Shown piece by piece: positions 49,699-64,000 of a stretch of 64,000 nt of DNA. Source of the stretch: Megamerina dolium (Eukaryota; Arthropoda; Insecta; Diptera; Megamerinidae); assembly GCA_963854835.1 (NCBI GenBank), contig OY978525.1, positions 80,787,775 to 80,851,774 on the forward strand, in the 5' to 3' direction. Position numbers and translations under genes: made by a program. The notes beneath the pieces were generated by a model that saw only the letters and a list, made by a program, of their open reading frames with translations, was not told the DNA's origin and made no database searches. Within the stretch, counting starts at the first letter, position 1. Each line of letters opens with the position of its first letter.

Positions 49699-50116
49699 TC
49701 CAACAAATTTTTTTTTTCCTTACACATTACAGTCGATTCCTTTTACAAAATTCCTAAATATGTAATATATATATTTTTTTTTACAATTTTCTTAACTTAT
49801 GATCAAAATAAAATTAAATAAATTGCTAATAAAAAAATTGGAGCTCCATATATATTCTTTAGCTGTGTTTGTATGGCATTCTCACAGCAAATAAACCGAT
49901 ATACATATGCATGTGTATGCTAAAAGTATATATTACATTCATGTGATTTTAATTAAACATTTACAGTTACAGTAATCATAAAAACAATAAACACAAGAGC
50001 ACATACTTTTACTAGTTCGAAACTGAATGCTTATATTTTCGTAAAAAATATTTTGTGGCCCTGAAAAGGGCCGTTGTTATTACACATATGTAGTATAATT
50101 TTCGTATTTCATTTTT

Positions 50117-50431
<315 letters not shown>

Positions 50432-50678
50432 TTATTGAAATCTTTTCAAACAACTTTAATATCACTGTAACACGAACACAGAACAACTGATGATTTTCCT
50501 GTTAAAGTCTCTTGTATTTATACAAAAATGGTGGTAGTTCCAACGCACATGAATGCATGTGTGCGGTTGTGTGTGTGTGTGTGTGCGGTTGTGTGTGTAT
50601 ACTTGTGTACAAATACTTTATTCACATACATCTATTTCATTCACTCCAATATGTTATGAAGAACGAAATTTAGTATAA

Positions 50679-51188
<510 letters not shown>

Positions 51189-52460
51189 GTCATTGTTTGC
51201 ATATACATATGTGTGTGGATAGATAAAAATAAAACGGCCCTTTTCAGGGCCACAAAATATATATATTACAAAGGAAGGATATAATTTAATATACATATTT
51301 TGTTTATGTCCAATTTATTTCTACCATATTTTATACACATTCAACTTTTTACATACATTACTGATTAAAATCTCGTATATATGCAGAGCATATATTGTAT
51401 ATACTCATACGTACCATATCTGTTGAAATGAATTCAATAACAATGTAATGGATGGTGTTCTTGAATCACCTCACAAATATATACTACGTGTAGTTAAATT
51501 ATTTAAATACATACTATGTTCATATTCAATGGGTCCAATAATCTAAGTATATTTAATGATTATAGATAACATAATGTTATCATTATTTTCATCAAATTTG
51601 TAATATATTTTGTTATTTTTTATAATTTTTTTTTTTTTTCCTTTTATATCAATTATATAAATTTAATATTTCCAATTCATGCATAAAATACTCGTATCTA
51701 CAAACATGCATATCTCATGTACCTATAAGGTATATGTATGTATTAAGGAAAAGTAGGTACTACGGGCATATAAATATATCATATAATATATCATCTATTA
51801 AGTATATTATTTAAAATGTCAATATATGTTTATGTATTTTCAATCAAATACTCTTTTAATTATTCTTTAATGATTTTTTTTTACATAAATAATTAACATT
51901 ACTTAACGATCGAATTTCTTGCAATGAATCGACATATGTATTTTTTCATTCGAATCATGATGATATTAAATTAATTTTTAAAAATTCATTATTTAATATA
52001 TTTCAATGGAGATTATATTTTCAAATTCTATATTAAATATATGATGTATATCAAATAGAATTTATTGCATAAATTCAATCGAAATAATTAATTTATTAAA
52101 ATTTCGAATAAAATTGTAAATTTTTTCATGGAAAATTTCAATTGAAACTCAAATAAAATTGTAATTGTACATGAAATTGAATATATTTATAAATTTGAAC
52201 ATTTATCGATATTTACTTAATGTAATTAATATGAATTCTCAATCAGAAAGTATATAGTAATATTTATAAAATTAAATTATTGTCAAAAGTTACCTACGCG
52301 AATGCAATACGAGCCAACGAGTTGGATATTTTTATGATATCCCCGTTCTACGGATATTTCATTTTTTCAAACCATTTCATTTTGACATATGAATGCATAT
52401 ATGTAAATCCACGTATAATATTTGTACTAAATACTTATTTTGATTTGAATTAAGTGAATT

Positions 52461-53189
52461 ATGTCTGATAACGCTGTAATTGCTGCTGCAACATCTCCAG
52501 TTGCTACTGCTATTGTTCCAGCTGAAAAGAAGAGTGTCGCCGCAAAAAAATCAGTAACAAAATCATCAATAAAGAAACCATCAACCACTCCATCACATCC
52601 ACCAACTCAACAAATGGTTGATGCTTCAATTAAAAATCTTAAAGAACGTGGTGGTTCATCTCTGTTGGCGATTAAAAAATATATTAGTGCTACATATAAA
52701 TGTGATGCACAAAAATTGGCACCATTTATTAAAAAATATTTAAAATCTGCCGTTGCAAGTGGCAAATTGATACAAACCAAAGGTAAGGGTGCGTCCGGAT
52801 CGTTTAAATTATCGGCTACTGCTACTAAAACATCAAAACCGAAGACGGCTGTAGCAGGAAAGTCGATTGAAAAGAAAAAAAAAACATCACCAACGATTGC
52901 AAAGAAAAAGGCAACATCTGTTACAAAAAAAGCAGCAGCTGGTGAGAAAAAACTAAAGAAATCAACAGCGGGATCATCCAAAAAGAATACCACAGAAAAG
53001 AAAAAGACGGAAAAAGCAAAAGCAAAAAGTATTAAAAAATCTGGTACAGTTAAGGCAAAAAGCTTAAAAGGTACAGCGACAACAAAACCAAAAGTATCAA
53101 AATCAAAAACTGCTACTAATGTTGCTAAATCGAAAAAGACATCAACACCAAAAAAAGTGGCTTCAAAGAAGGCCTCAGCTAAAAAGTAA
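52461..53189 (+). CDS. His1: Unit 10: linker histone H1
   Basis: Ile18/Thr205 form. Stem-loop 53268-53283. Confidence 0.97.
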   Translation: MSDNAVIAAATSPVATAIVPAEKKSVAAKKSVTKSSIKKPSTTPSHPPTQQMVDASIKNLKERGGSSLLAIKKYISATYKCDAQKLAPFIKKYLKSAVASGKLIQTKGKGASGSFKLSATATKTSKPKTAVAGKSIEKKKKTSPTIAKKKATSVTKKAAAGEKKLKKSTAGSSKKNTTEKKKTEKAKAKSIKKSGTVKAKSLKGTATTKPKVSKSKTATNVAKSKKTSTPKKVASKKASAKK

Positions 53190-53621
53190 ATTGTACGTGT
53201 ACGATCGAATACAATTGAGTACCTACATACATTCTTTTGCACAATTTCAATCGCAATGATAAAACACAGCCCTTTTGAGGGCTACAAAATCTTTAAAAGA
53301 CGAGATAAAAATTAAGAACACTAATTTATTATCGTAATTAAATTATGCAAAATCTCATAACAGTAGTGATATAAATTGCAATATACATATGTAAATTATG
53401 ATAATTCAGTTTAGATATTAATAGAAATTTCTGTTTTCTACCATAAGCTCGTATGTGAGATAAGTGCATGTATGTACACATTAATATAGTGAAATTTTAT
53501 AAACATATGCACATATACCATACATGAAGTGAGAATAATGGCAAATTTGATCTCGTTATCTATTGAATTTTGTGGCCCTGAAAAGGGCCTTTTTTTATAG
53601 TTGGGTCACTTGTAAAATAAT

Positions 53622-53993
53622 TTATTTGGAGCTTGTATACTTCGTAACGGCTTTTGTTCCTTCACTAACAGCATGTTTAGCCAATTCACCGGGTAATAAT
53701 AGACGAACAGCAGTCTGAATTTCGCGACTGGTTATAGTTGATCGTTTATTATAATGTGCTAAACGAGAAGCTTCAGCAGCAATACGTTCGAAGATGTCAT
53801 TAACAAAACTATTCATTATACTCATTGCCTTTGATGAAATACCAGTATCCGGATGTACTTGCTTCAATACTTTATAGATATAAATTGCATAGCTTTCCTT
53901 CCTCTTGCGCTTCTTCTTCTTATCGTTCTTCGTTATATTCTTTTGTGCCTTTCCCGCTTTTTTTGCAGCTTTACCACTAGTTTTTGGCGGCAT
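53622..53993 (-). CDS. His2B: Unit 10: core histone H2B
   Basis: Protein identical to unit 1 H2B. Stem-loop 53574-53589. Confidence 0.98.
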
Positions 53994-54229
53994 TTTTTCT
54001 CACTCTAATTATAACTTGTTTTTTTTTTTCCACTTCACAGTTCAACACAAAGATGGTATTGCCGATATCTACCATTGGTTATGTGTAAAATTTTATACAC
54101 GTATTTCATTTAGTTTCATTATAAAAAAAAAAACAATCCTGCATATGACAAAGATGAGTTGTAAAAAAGTATAAATAGCATGCAGATAAGTGGTGGTTTT
54201 TAATTATTGAAAACGTTGTGAAGTTTTAA

Positions 54230-54637
<408 letters not shown>

Positions 54638-54774
54638 ATATTCAATTATTTTTCACCATCAACTTGACAAGAAGAAAACGAAACAAAAAAAATCCGCCCT
54701 TTTCAGGGCGACGAATTTATTTACAAAAGAGTCAAATTTCACATACTATGTATTAAGATATGTTGAGAACAAAA

Positions 54775-54819
<45 letters not shown>

Positions 54820-55272
54820 ATATGGGTAAAGATATTTTTCATCGAAGGCGTTTATCTGTTCCTTTGTATGACTACTTTCCTACAGGTTACAGTACACAAA
54901 AAGAAGAGAATGAAAAATATATATAAATATGCGTACATCAGAAGTGTCTATACCACTCGTGTTCTTGTGTGTGCCCGTATGTAATATATTACTGCATTCT
55001 TCTACAGAGTACAATTACAAGAGAAGAAGAAGAAGAAGAAGGATAAAATACTCTAAATAAAGGACAAGATATTTCTCATCGGTAGCTTTTAATTGTGTTC
55101 TTGCGTGTATGTGTATGCAATGTATGACTGTACGCTTTTACAGAGTACAGTCAGAGAGGAAGAAGAAGAAGAGAAATAATGATTTATATCAATGTATTAT
55201 GGCGTAAAATACGATACCTTTAATTTTAACCATTGAAGATTCATTATATGGTCTTTTATGTACTGTATCATT

Positions 55273-55392
55273 GCCAACGACCATACCACGCTGAATACAT
55301 CGGTTCTCGTCCGATCACCGAAATTAAGCAGCGTCGGGCGCGGTTAGTACTTAGATGGGGGACCGCTTGGGAACACCGCGTGTTGTTGGCAT
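55273..55392 (+). rRNA. 5SrRNA: Unit 10: 5S ribosomal RNA
   Basis: Same as unit 1 5S (C29). Confidence 0.97.
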
Positions 55393-55810
55393 TCCAACAA
55401 ATTTTTTTTTTCCTTACACATTACAGTCGATTCCTTTTACAAAATTCCTAAATATGTAATATATATATTTTTTTTTACAATTTTCTTAACTTATGATCAA
55501 AATAAAATTAAATAAATTGCTAATAAAAAAATTGGAGCTCCATATATATTCTTTAGCTGTGTTTGTATGGCATTCTCACAGCAAATAAACCGATATACAT
55601 ATGCATGTGTATGCTAAAAGTATATATTACATTCATGTGATTTTAATTAAACATTTACAGTTACAGTAATCATAAAAACAATAAACACAAGAGCACATAC
55701 TTTTACTAGTTCGAAACTGAATGCTTATATTTTCGTAAAAAATATTTTGTGGCCCTGAAAAGGGCCGTTGTTATTACACATATGTAGTATAATTTTCGTA
55801 TTTCATTTTT

Positions 55811-56125
<315 letters not shown>

Positions 56126-56372
56126 TTATTGAAATCTTTTCAAACAACTTTAATATCACTGTAACACGAACACAGAACAACTGATGATTTTCCTGTTAAA
56201 GTCTCTTGTATTTATACAAAAATGGTGGTAGTTCCAACGCACATGAATGCATGTGTGCGGTTGTGTGTGTGTGTGTGTGCGGTTGTGTGTGTATACTTGT
56301 GTACAAATACTTTATTCACATACATCTATTTCATTCACTCCAATATGTTATGAAGAACGAAATTTAGTATAA

Positions 56373-56882
<510 letters not shown>

Positions 56883-58154
56883 GTCATTGTTTGCATATAC
56901 ATATGTGTGTGGATAGATAAAAATAAAACGGCCCTTTTCAGGGCCACAAAATATATATATTACAAAGGAAGGATATAATTTAATATACATATTTTGTTTA
57001 TGTCCAATTTATTTCTACCATATTTTATACACATTCAACTTTTTACATACATTACTGATTAAAATCTCGTATATATGCAGAGCATATATTGTATATACTC
57101 ATACGTACCATATCTGTTGAAATGAATTCAATAACAATGTAATGGATGGTGTTCTTGAATCACCTCACAAATATATACTACGTGTAGTTAAATTATTTAA
57201 ATACATACTATGTTCATATTCAATGGGTCCAATAATCTAAGTATATTTAATGATTATAGATAACATAATGTTATCATTATTTTCATCAAATTTGTAATAT
57301 ATTTTGTTATTTTTTATAATTTTTTTTTTTTTTCCTTTTATATCAATTATATAAATTTAATATTTCCAATTCATGCATAAAATACTCGTATCTACAAACA
57401 TGCATATCTCATGTACCTATAAGGTATATGTATGTATTAAGGAAAAGTAGGTACTACGGGCATATAAATATATCATATAATATATCATCTATTAAGTATA
57501 TTATTTAAAATGTCAATATATGTTTATGTATTTTCAATCAAATACTCTTTTAATTATTCTTTAATGATTTTTTTTTACATAAATAATTAACATTACTTAA
57601 CGATCGAATTTCTTGCAATGAATCGACATATGTATTTTTTCATTCGAATCATGATGATATTAAATTAATTTTTAAAAATTCATTATTTAATATATTTCAA
57701 TGGAGATTATATTTTCAAATTCTATATTAAATATATGATGTATATCAAATAGAATTTATTGCATAAATTCAATCGAAATAATTAATTTATTAAAATTTCG
57801 AATAAAATTGTAAATTTTTTCATGGAAAATTTCAATTGAAACTCAAATAAAATTGTAATTGTACATGAAATTGAATATATTTATAAATTTGAACATTTAT
57901 CGATATTTACTTAATGTAATTAATATGAATTCTCAATCAGAAAGTATATAGTAATATTTATAAAATTAAATTATTGTCAAAAGTTACCTACGCGAATGCA
58001 ATACGAGCCAACGAGTTGGATATTTTTATGATATCCCCGTTCTACGGATATTTCATTTTTTCAAAACATTTCATTTTGACATATGAATGCATATATGTAA
58101 ATCCACGTATAATATTTGTACTAAATACTTATTTTGATTTGAATTAAGTGAATT

Positions 58155-58883
58155 ATGTCTGATAACGCTGTAATTGCTGCTGCAACATCTCCAGTTGCTA
58201 CTGCTATTGTTCCAGCTGAAAAGAAGAGTGTCGCCGCAAAAAAATCAGTAACAAAATCATCAATAAAGAAACCATCAACCACTCCATCACATCCACCAAC
58301 TCAACAAATGGTTGATGCTTCAATTAAAAATCTTAAAGAACGTGGTGGTTCATCTCTGTTGGCGATTAAAAAATATATTAGTGCTACATATAAATGTGAT
58401 GCACAAAAATTGGCACCATTTATTAAAAAATATTTAAAATCTGCCGTTGCAAGTGGCAAATTGATACAAACCAAAGGTAAGGGTGCGTCCGGATCGTTTA
58501 AATTATCGGCTACTGCTACTAAAACATCAAAACCGAAGACGGCTGTAGCAGGAAAGTCGATTGAAAAGAAAAAAAAAACATCACCAACGATTGCAAAGAA
58601 AAAGGCAACATCTGTTACAAAAAAAGCAGCAGCTGGTGAGAAAAAACTAAAGAAATCAACAGCGGGATCATCCAAAAAGAATACCACAGAAAAGAAAAAG
58701 ACGGAAAAAGCAAAAGCAAAAAGTATTAAAAAATCTGGTACAGTTAAGGCAAAAAGCTTAAAAGGTACAGCGACAACAAAACCAAAAGTATCAAAATCAA
58801 AAACTGCTACTAATGTTGCTAAATCGAAAAAGACATCAACACCAAAAAAAGTGGCTTCAAAGAAGGCCTCAGCTAAAAAGTAA
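58155..58883 (+). CDS. His1: Unit 11: linker histone H1
   Basis: Ile18/Thr205 form. Stem-loop 58962-58977. Confidence 0.97.
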   Translation: MSDNAVIAAATSPVATAIVPAEKKSVAAKKSVTKSSIKKPSTTPSHPPTQQMVDASIKNLKERGGSSLLAIKKYISATYKCDAQKLAPFIKKYLKSAVASGKLIQTKGKGASGSFKLSATATKTSKPKTAVAGKSIEKKKKTSPTIAKKKATSVTKKAAAGEKKLKKSTAGSSKKNTTEKKKTEKAKAKSIKKSGTVKAKSLKGTATTKPKVSKSKTATNVAKSKKTSTPKKVASKKASAKK

Positions 58884-59315
58884 ATTGTACGTGTACGATC
58901 GAATACAATTGAGTACCTACATACATTCTTTTGCACAATTTCAATCGCAATGATAAAACACAGCCCTTTTGAGGGCTACAAAATCTTTAAAAGACGAGAT
59001 AAAAATTAAGAACACTAATTTATTATCGTAATTAAATTATGCAAAATCTCATAACAGTAGTGATATAAATTGCAATATACATATGTAAATTATGATAATT
59101 CAGTTTAGATATTAATAGAAATTTCTGTTTTCTACCATAAGCTCGTATGTGAGATAAGTGCATGTATGTACACATTAATATAGTGAAATTTTATAAACAT
59201 ATGCACATATACCATACATGAAGTGAGAATAATGGCAAATTTGATCTCGTTATCTATTGAATTTTGTGGCCCTGAAAAGGGCCTTTTTTTATAGTTGGGT
59301 CACTTGTAAAATAAT

Positions 59316-59687
59316 TTATTTGGAGCTTGTATACTTCGTAACGGCTTTTGTTCCTTCACTAACAGCATGTTTAGCCAATTCACCGGGTAATAATAGACGA
59401 ACAGCAGTCTGAATTTCGCGACTGGTTATAGTTGATCGTTTATTATAATGTGCTAAACGAGAAGCTTCAGCAGCAATACGTTCGAAGATGTCATTAACAA
59501 AACTATTCATTATACTCATTGCCTTTGATGAAATACCAGTATCCGGATGTACTTGCTTCAATACTTTATAGATATAAATTGCATAGCTTTCCTTCCTCTT
59601 GCGCTTCTTCTTCTTATCGTTCTTCGTTATATTCTTTTGTGCCTTTCCCGCTTTTTTTGCAGCTTTACCACTAGTTTTTGGCGGCAT
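59316..59687 (-). CDS. His2B: Unit 11: core histone H2B
   Basis: Protein identical to unit 1 H2B. Stem-loop 59268-59283. Confidence 0.98.
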
Positions 59688-59924
59688 TTTTTCTCACTCT
59701 AATTATAACTTGTTTTTTTTTTTCCACTTCACAGTTCAACACAAAGATGGTATTGCCGATATCTACCATTGGTTATGTGTAAAATTTTATACACGTATTT
59801 CATTTAGTTTCATTATAAAAAAAAAAAACAATCCTGCATATGACAAAGATGAGTTGTAAAAAAGTATAAATAGCATGCAGATAAGTGGTGGTTTTTAATT
59901 ATTGAAAACGTTGTGAAGTTTTAA

Positions 59925-60332
<408 letters not shown>

Positions 60333-60469
60333 ATATTCAATTATTTTTCACCATCAACTTGACAAGAAGAAAACGAAACAAAAAAAATCCGCCCTTTTCA
60401 GGGCGACGAATTTATTTACAAAAGAGTCAAATTTCACATACTATGTATTAAGATATGTTGAGAACAAAA

Positions 60470-60514
<45 letters not shown>

Positions 60515-60967
60515 ATATGGGTAAAGATATTTTTCATCGAAGGCGTTTATCTGTTCCTTTGTATGACTACTTTCCTACAGGTTACAGTACACAAAAAGAA
60601 GAGAATGAAAAATATATATAAATATGCGTACATCAGAAGTGTCTATACCACTCGTGTTCTTGTGTGTGCCCGTATGTAATATATTACTGCATTCTTCTAC
60701 AGAGTACAATTACAAGAGAAGAAGAAGAAGAAGAAGGATAAAATACTCTAAATAAAGGACAAGATATTTCTCATCGGTAGCTTTTAATTGTGTTCTTGCG
60801 TGTATGTGTATGCAATGTATGACTGTACGCTTTTACAGAGTACAGTCAGAGAGGAAGAAGAAGAAGAGAAATAATGATTTATATCAATGTATTATGGCGT
60901 AAAATACGATACCTTTAATTTTAACCATTGAAGATTCATTATATGGTCTTTTATGTACTGTATCATT

Positions 60968-61087
60968 GCCAACGACCATACCACGCTGAATACATCGGTT
61001 CTCGTCCGATCACCGAAATTAAGCAGCGTCGGGCGCGGTTAGTACTTAGATGGGGGACCGCTTGGGAACACCGCGTGTTGTTGGCAT
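60968..61087 (+). rRNA. 5SrRNA: Unit 11: 5S ribosomal RNA
   Basis: Same as unit 1 5S (C29). Confidence 0.97.
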
Positions 61088-61505
61088 TCCAACAAATTTT
61101 TTTTTTCCTTACACATTACAGTCGATTCCTTTTACAAAATTCCTAAATATGTAATATATATATTTTTTTTTACAATTTTCTTAACTTATGATCAAAATAA
61201 AATTAAATAAATTGCTAATAAAAAAATTGGAGCTCCATATATATTCTTTAGCTGTGTTTGTATGGCATTCTCACAGCAAATAAACCGATATACATATGCA
61301 TGTGTATGCTAAAAGTATATATTACATTCATGTGATTTTAATTAAACATTTACAGTTACAGTAATCATAAAAACAATAAACACAAGAGCACATACTTTTA
61401 CTAGTTCGAAACTGAATGCTTATATTTTCGTAAAAAATATTTTGTGGCCCTGAAAAGGGCCGTTGTTATTACACATATGTAGTATAATTTTCGTATTTCA
61501 TTTTT

Positions 61506-61820
<315 letters not shown>

Positions 61821-62067
61821 TTATTGAAATCTTTTCAAACAACTTTAATATCACTGTAACACGAACACAGAACAACTGATGATTTTCCTGTTAAAGTCTC
61901 TTGTATTTATACAAAAATGGTGGTAGTTCCAACGCACATGAATGCATGTGTGCGGTTGTGTGTGTGTGTGTGTGCGGTTGTGTGTGTATACTTGTGTACA
62001 AATACTTTATTCACATACATCTATTTCATTCACTCCAATATGTTATGAAGAACGAAATTTAGTATAA

Positions 62068-62577
<510 letters not shown>

Positions 62578-63849
62578 GTCATTGTTTGCATATACATATG
62601 TGTGTGGATAGATAAAAATAAAACGGCCCTTTTCAGGGCCACAAAATATATATATTACAAAGGAAGGATATAATTTAATATACATATTTTGTTTATGTCC
62701 AATTTATTTCTACCATATTTTATACACATTCAACTTTTTACATACATTACTGATTAAAATCTCGTATATATGCAGAGCATATATTGTATATACTCATACG
62801 TACCATATCTGTTGAAATGAATTCAATAACAATGTAATGGATGGTGTTCTTGAATCACCTCACAAATATATACTACGTGTAGTTAAATTATTTAAATACA
62901 TACTATGTTCATATTCAATGGGTCCAATAATCTAAGTATATTTAATGATTATAGATAACATAATGTTATCATTATTTTCATCAAATTTGTAATATATTTT
63001 GTTATTTTTTATAATTTTTTTTTTTTTTCCTTTTATATCAATTATATAAATTTAATATTTCCAATTCATGCATAAAATACTCGTATCTACAAACATGCAT
63101 ATCTCATGTACCTATAAGGTATATGTATGTATTAAGGAAAAGTAGGTACTACGGGCATATAAATATATCATATAATATATCATCTATTAAGTATATTATT
63201 TAAAATGTCAATATATGTTTATGTATTTTCAATCAAATACTCTTTTAATTATTCTTTAATGATTTTTTTTTACATAAATAATTAACATTACTTAACGATC
63301 GAATTTCTTGCAATGAATCGACATATGTATTTTTTCATTCGAATCATGATGATATTAAATTAATTTTTAAAAATTCATTATTTAATATATTTCAATGGAG
63401 ATTATATTTTCAAATTCTATATTAAATATATGATGTATATCAAATAGAATTTATTGCATAAATTCAATCGAAATAATTAATTTATTAAAATTTCGAATAA
63501 AATTGTAAATTTTTTCATGGAAAATTTCAATTGAAACTCAAATAAAATTGTAATTGTACATGAAATTGAATATATTTATAAATTTGAACATTTATCGATA
63601 TTTACTTAATGTAATTAATATGAATTCTCAATCAGAAAGTATATAGTAATATTTATAAAATTAAATTATTGTCAAAAGTTACCTACGCGAATGCAATACG
63701 AGCCAACGAGTTGGATATTTTTATGATATCCCCGTTCTACGGATATTTCATTTTTTCAAAACATTTCATTTTGACATATGAATGCATATATGTAAATCCA
63801 CGTATAATATTTGTACTAAATACTTATTTTGATTTGAATTAAGTGAATT

Positions 63850-64000
63850 ATGTCTGATAACGCTGTAATTGCTGCTGCAACATCTCCAGTTGCTACTGCT
63901 ATTGTTCCAGCTGAAAAGAAGAGTGTCGCCGCAAAAAAATCAGTAACAAAATCATCAATAAAGAAACCATCAACCACTCCATCACATCCACCAACTCAAC
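63850..64000 (+). CDS. His1: Unit 12: linker histone H1, cut by window end
   Basis: First 50 codons of a further H1, with Ile18; it ends just before the globular domain. The truncation is the window edge, not a mutation. Confidence 0.95.
   Translation, partial: MSDNAVIAAATSPVATAIVPAEKKSVAAKKSVTKSSIKKPSTTPSHPPTQ

Overview
This window is an uninterrupted tandem array of replication-dependent histone genes from a true fly, probably a schizophoran (higher) dipteran. The evidence is intronless, AT-rich histone genes in the Drosophila order and orientation, H2A, H4 and (in some copies) H3 proteins that look identical to the Drosophila ones, an H2B that differs at about one residue, a Drosophila-like but clearly distinct H1, and a 5S rRNA that matches the Drosophila 5S over about its first 118 nt (comparisons from memory, no search run). 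I cannot name the species.

Layout: positions 1-1218 are the end of an upstream unit (the last 9 nt of an H3 mRNA stem-loop plus the H3-H1 spacer). Eleven complete units follow, with H1 start codons at 1219, 6904, 12589, 18281, 23973, 29684, 35395, 41081, 46771, 52461 and 58155. The window ends 151 nt into a twelfth H1 (63850-64000). Each unit is 5685-5711 bp and reads H1(+), H2B(-), H2A(+), 5S rRNA(+), H4(-), H3(+). H2B/H2A and H4/H3 are divergent pairs. H1/H2B are convergent, and H2A plus 5S converge on H4. No mobile element or unrelated gene interrupts the 64 kb.

How it works together: the five protein genes supply nucleosome cores and linker histone during S phase. Each ends in the histone 3' stem-loop in place of a poly(A) tail. 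The sixth gene is a complete 5S rRNA gene with its internal Pol III control region, an upstream TATA-like element and a T10 terminator. The unit therefore serves both Pol II and Pol III and co-amplifies a ribosomal RNA with the histones.

Variation between units: unit length differences are fully accounted for by an (AT)12-26 tract, two GAA tracts, an A-run and one 2-nt deletion, all between H2B and the 5S gene. Protein differences are few: H1 residues 17, 18 and 205, and one striking H3 change, Asp123 to Asn, in 8 of 11 copies. Linked variants mark units 6-7 as one subfamily, unit 1 as another, and units 2, 7 and 9 as mosaics, as expected from unequal exchange and gene conversion. The most notable points are the 5S-histone linkage, the majority H3 D123N allele, the non-consensus H1 stem-loop, and a damaged H2B stem-loop in unit 9.
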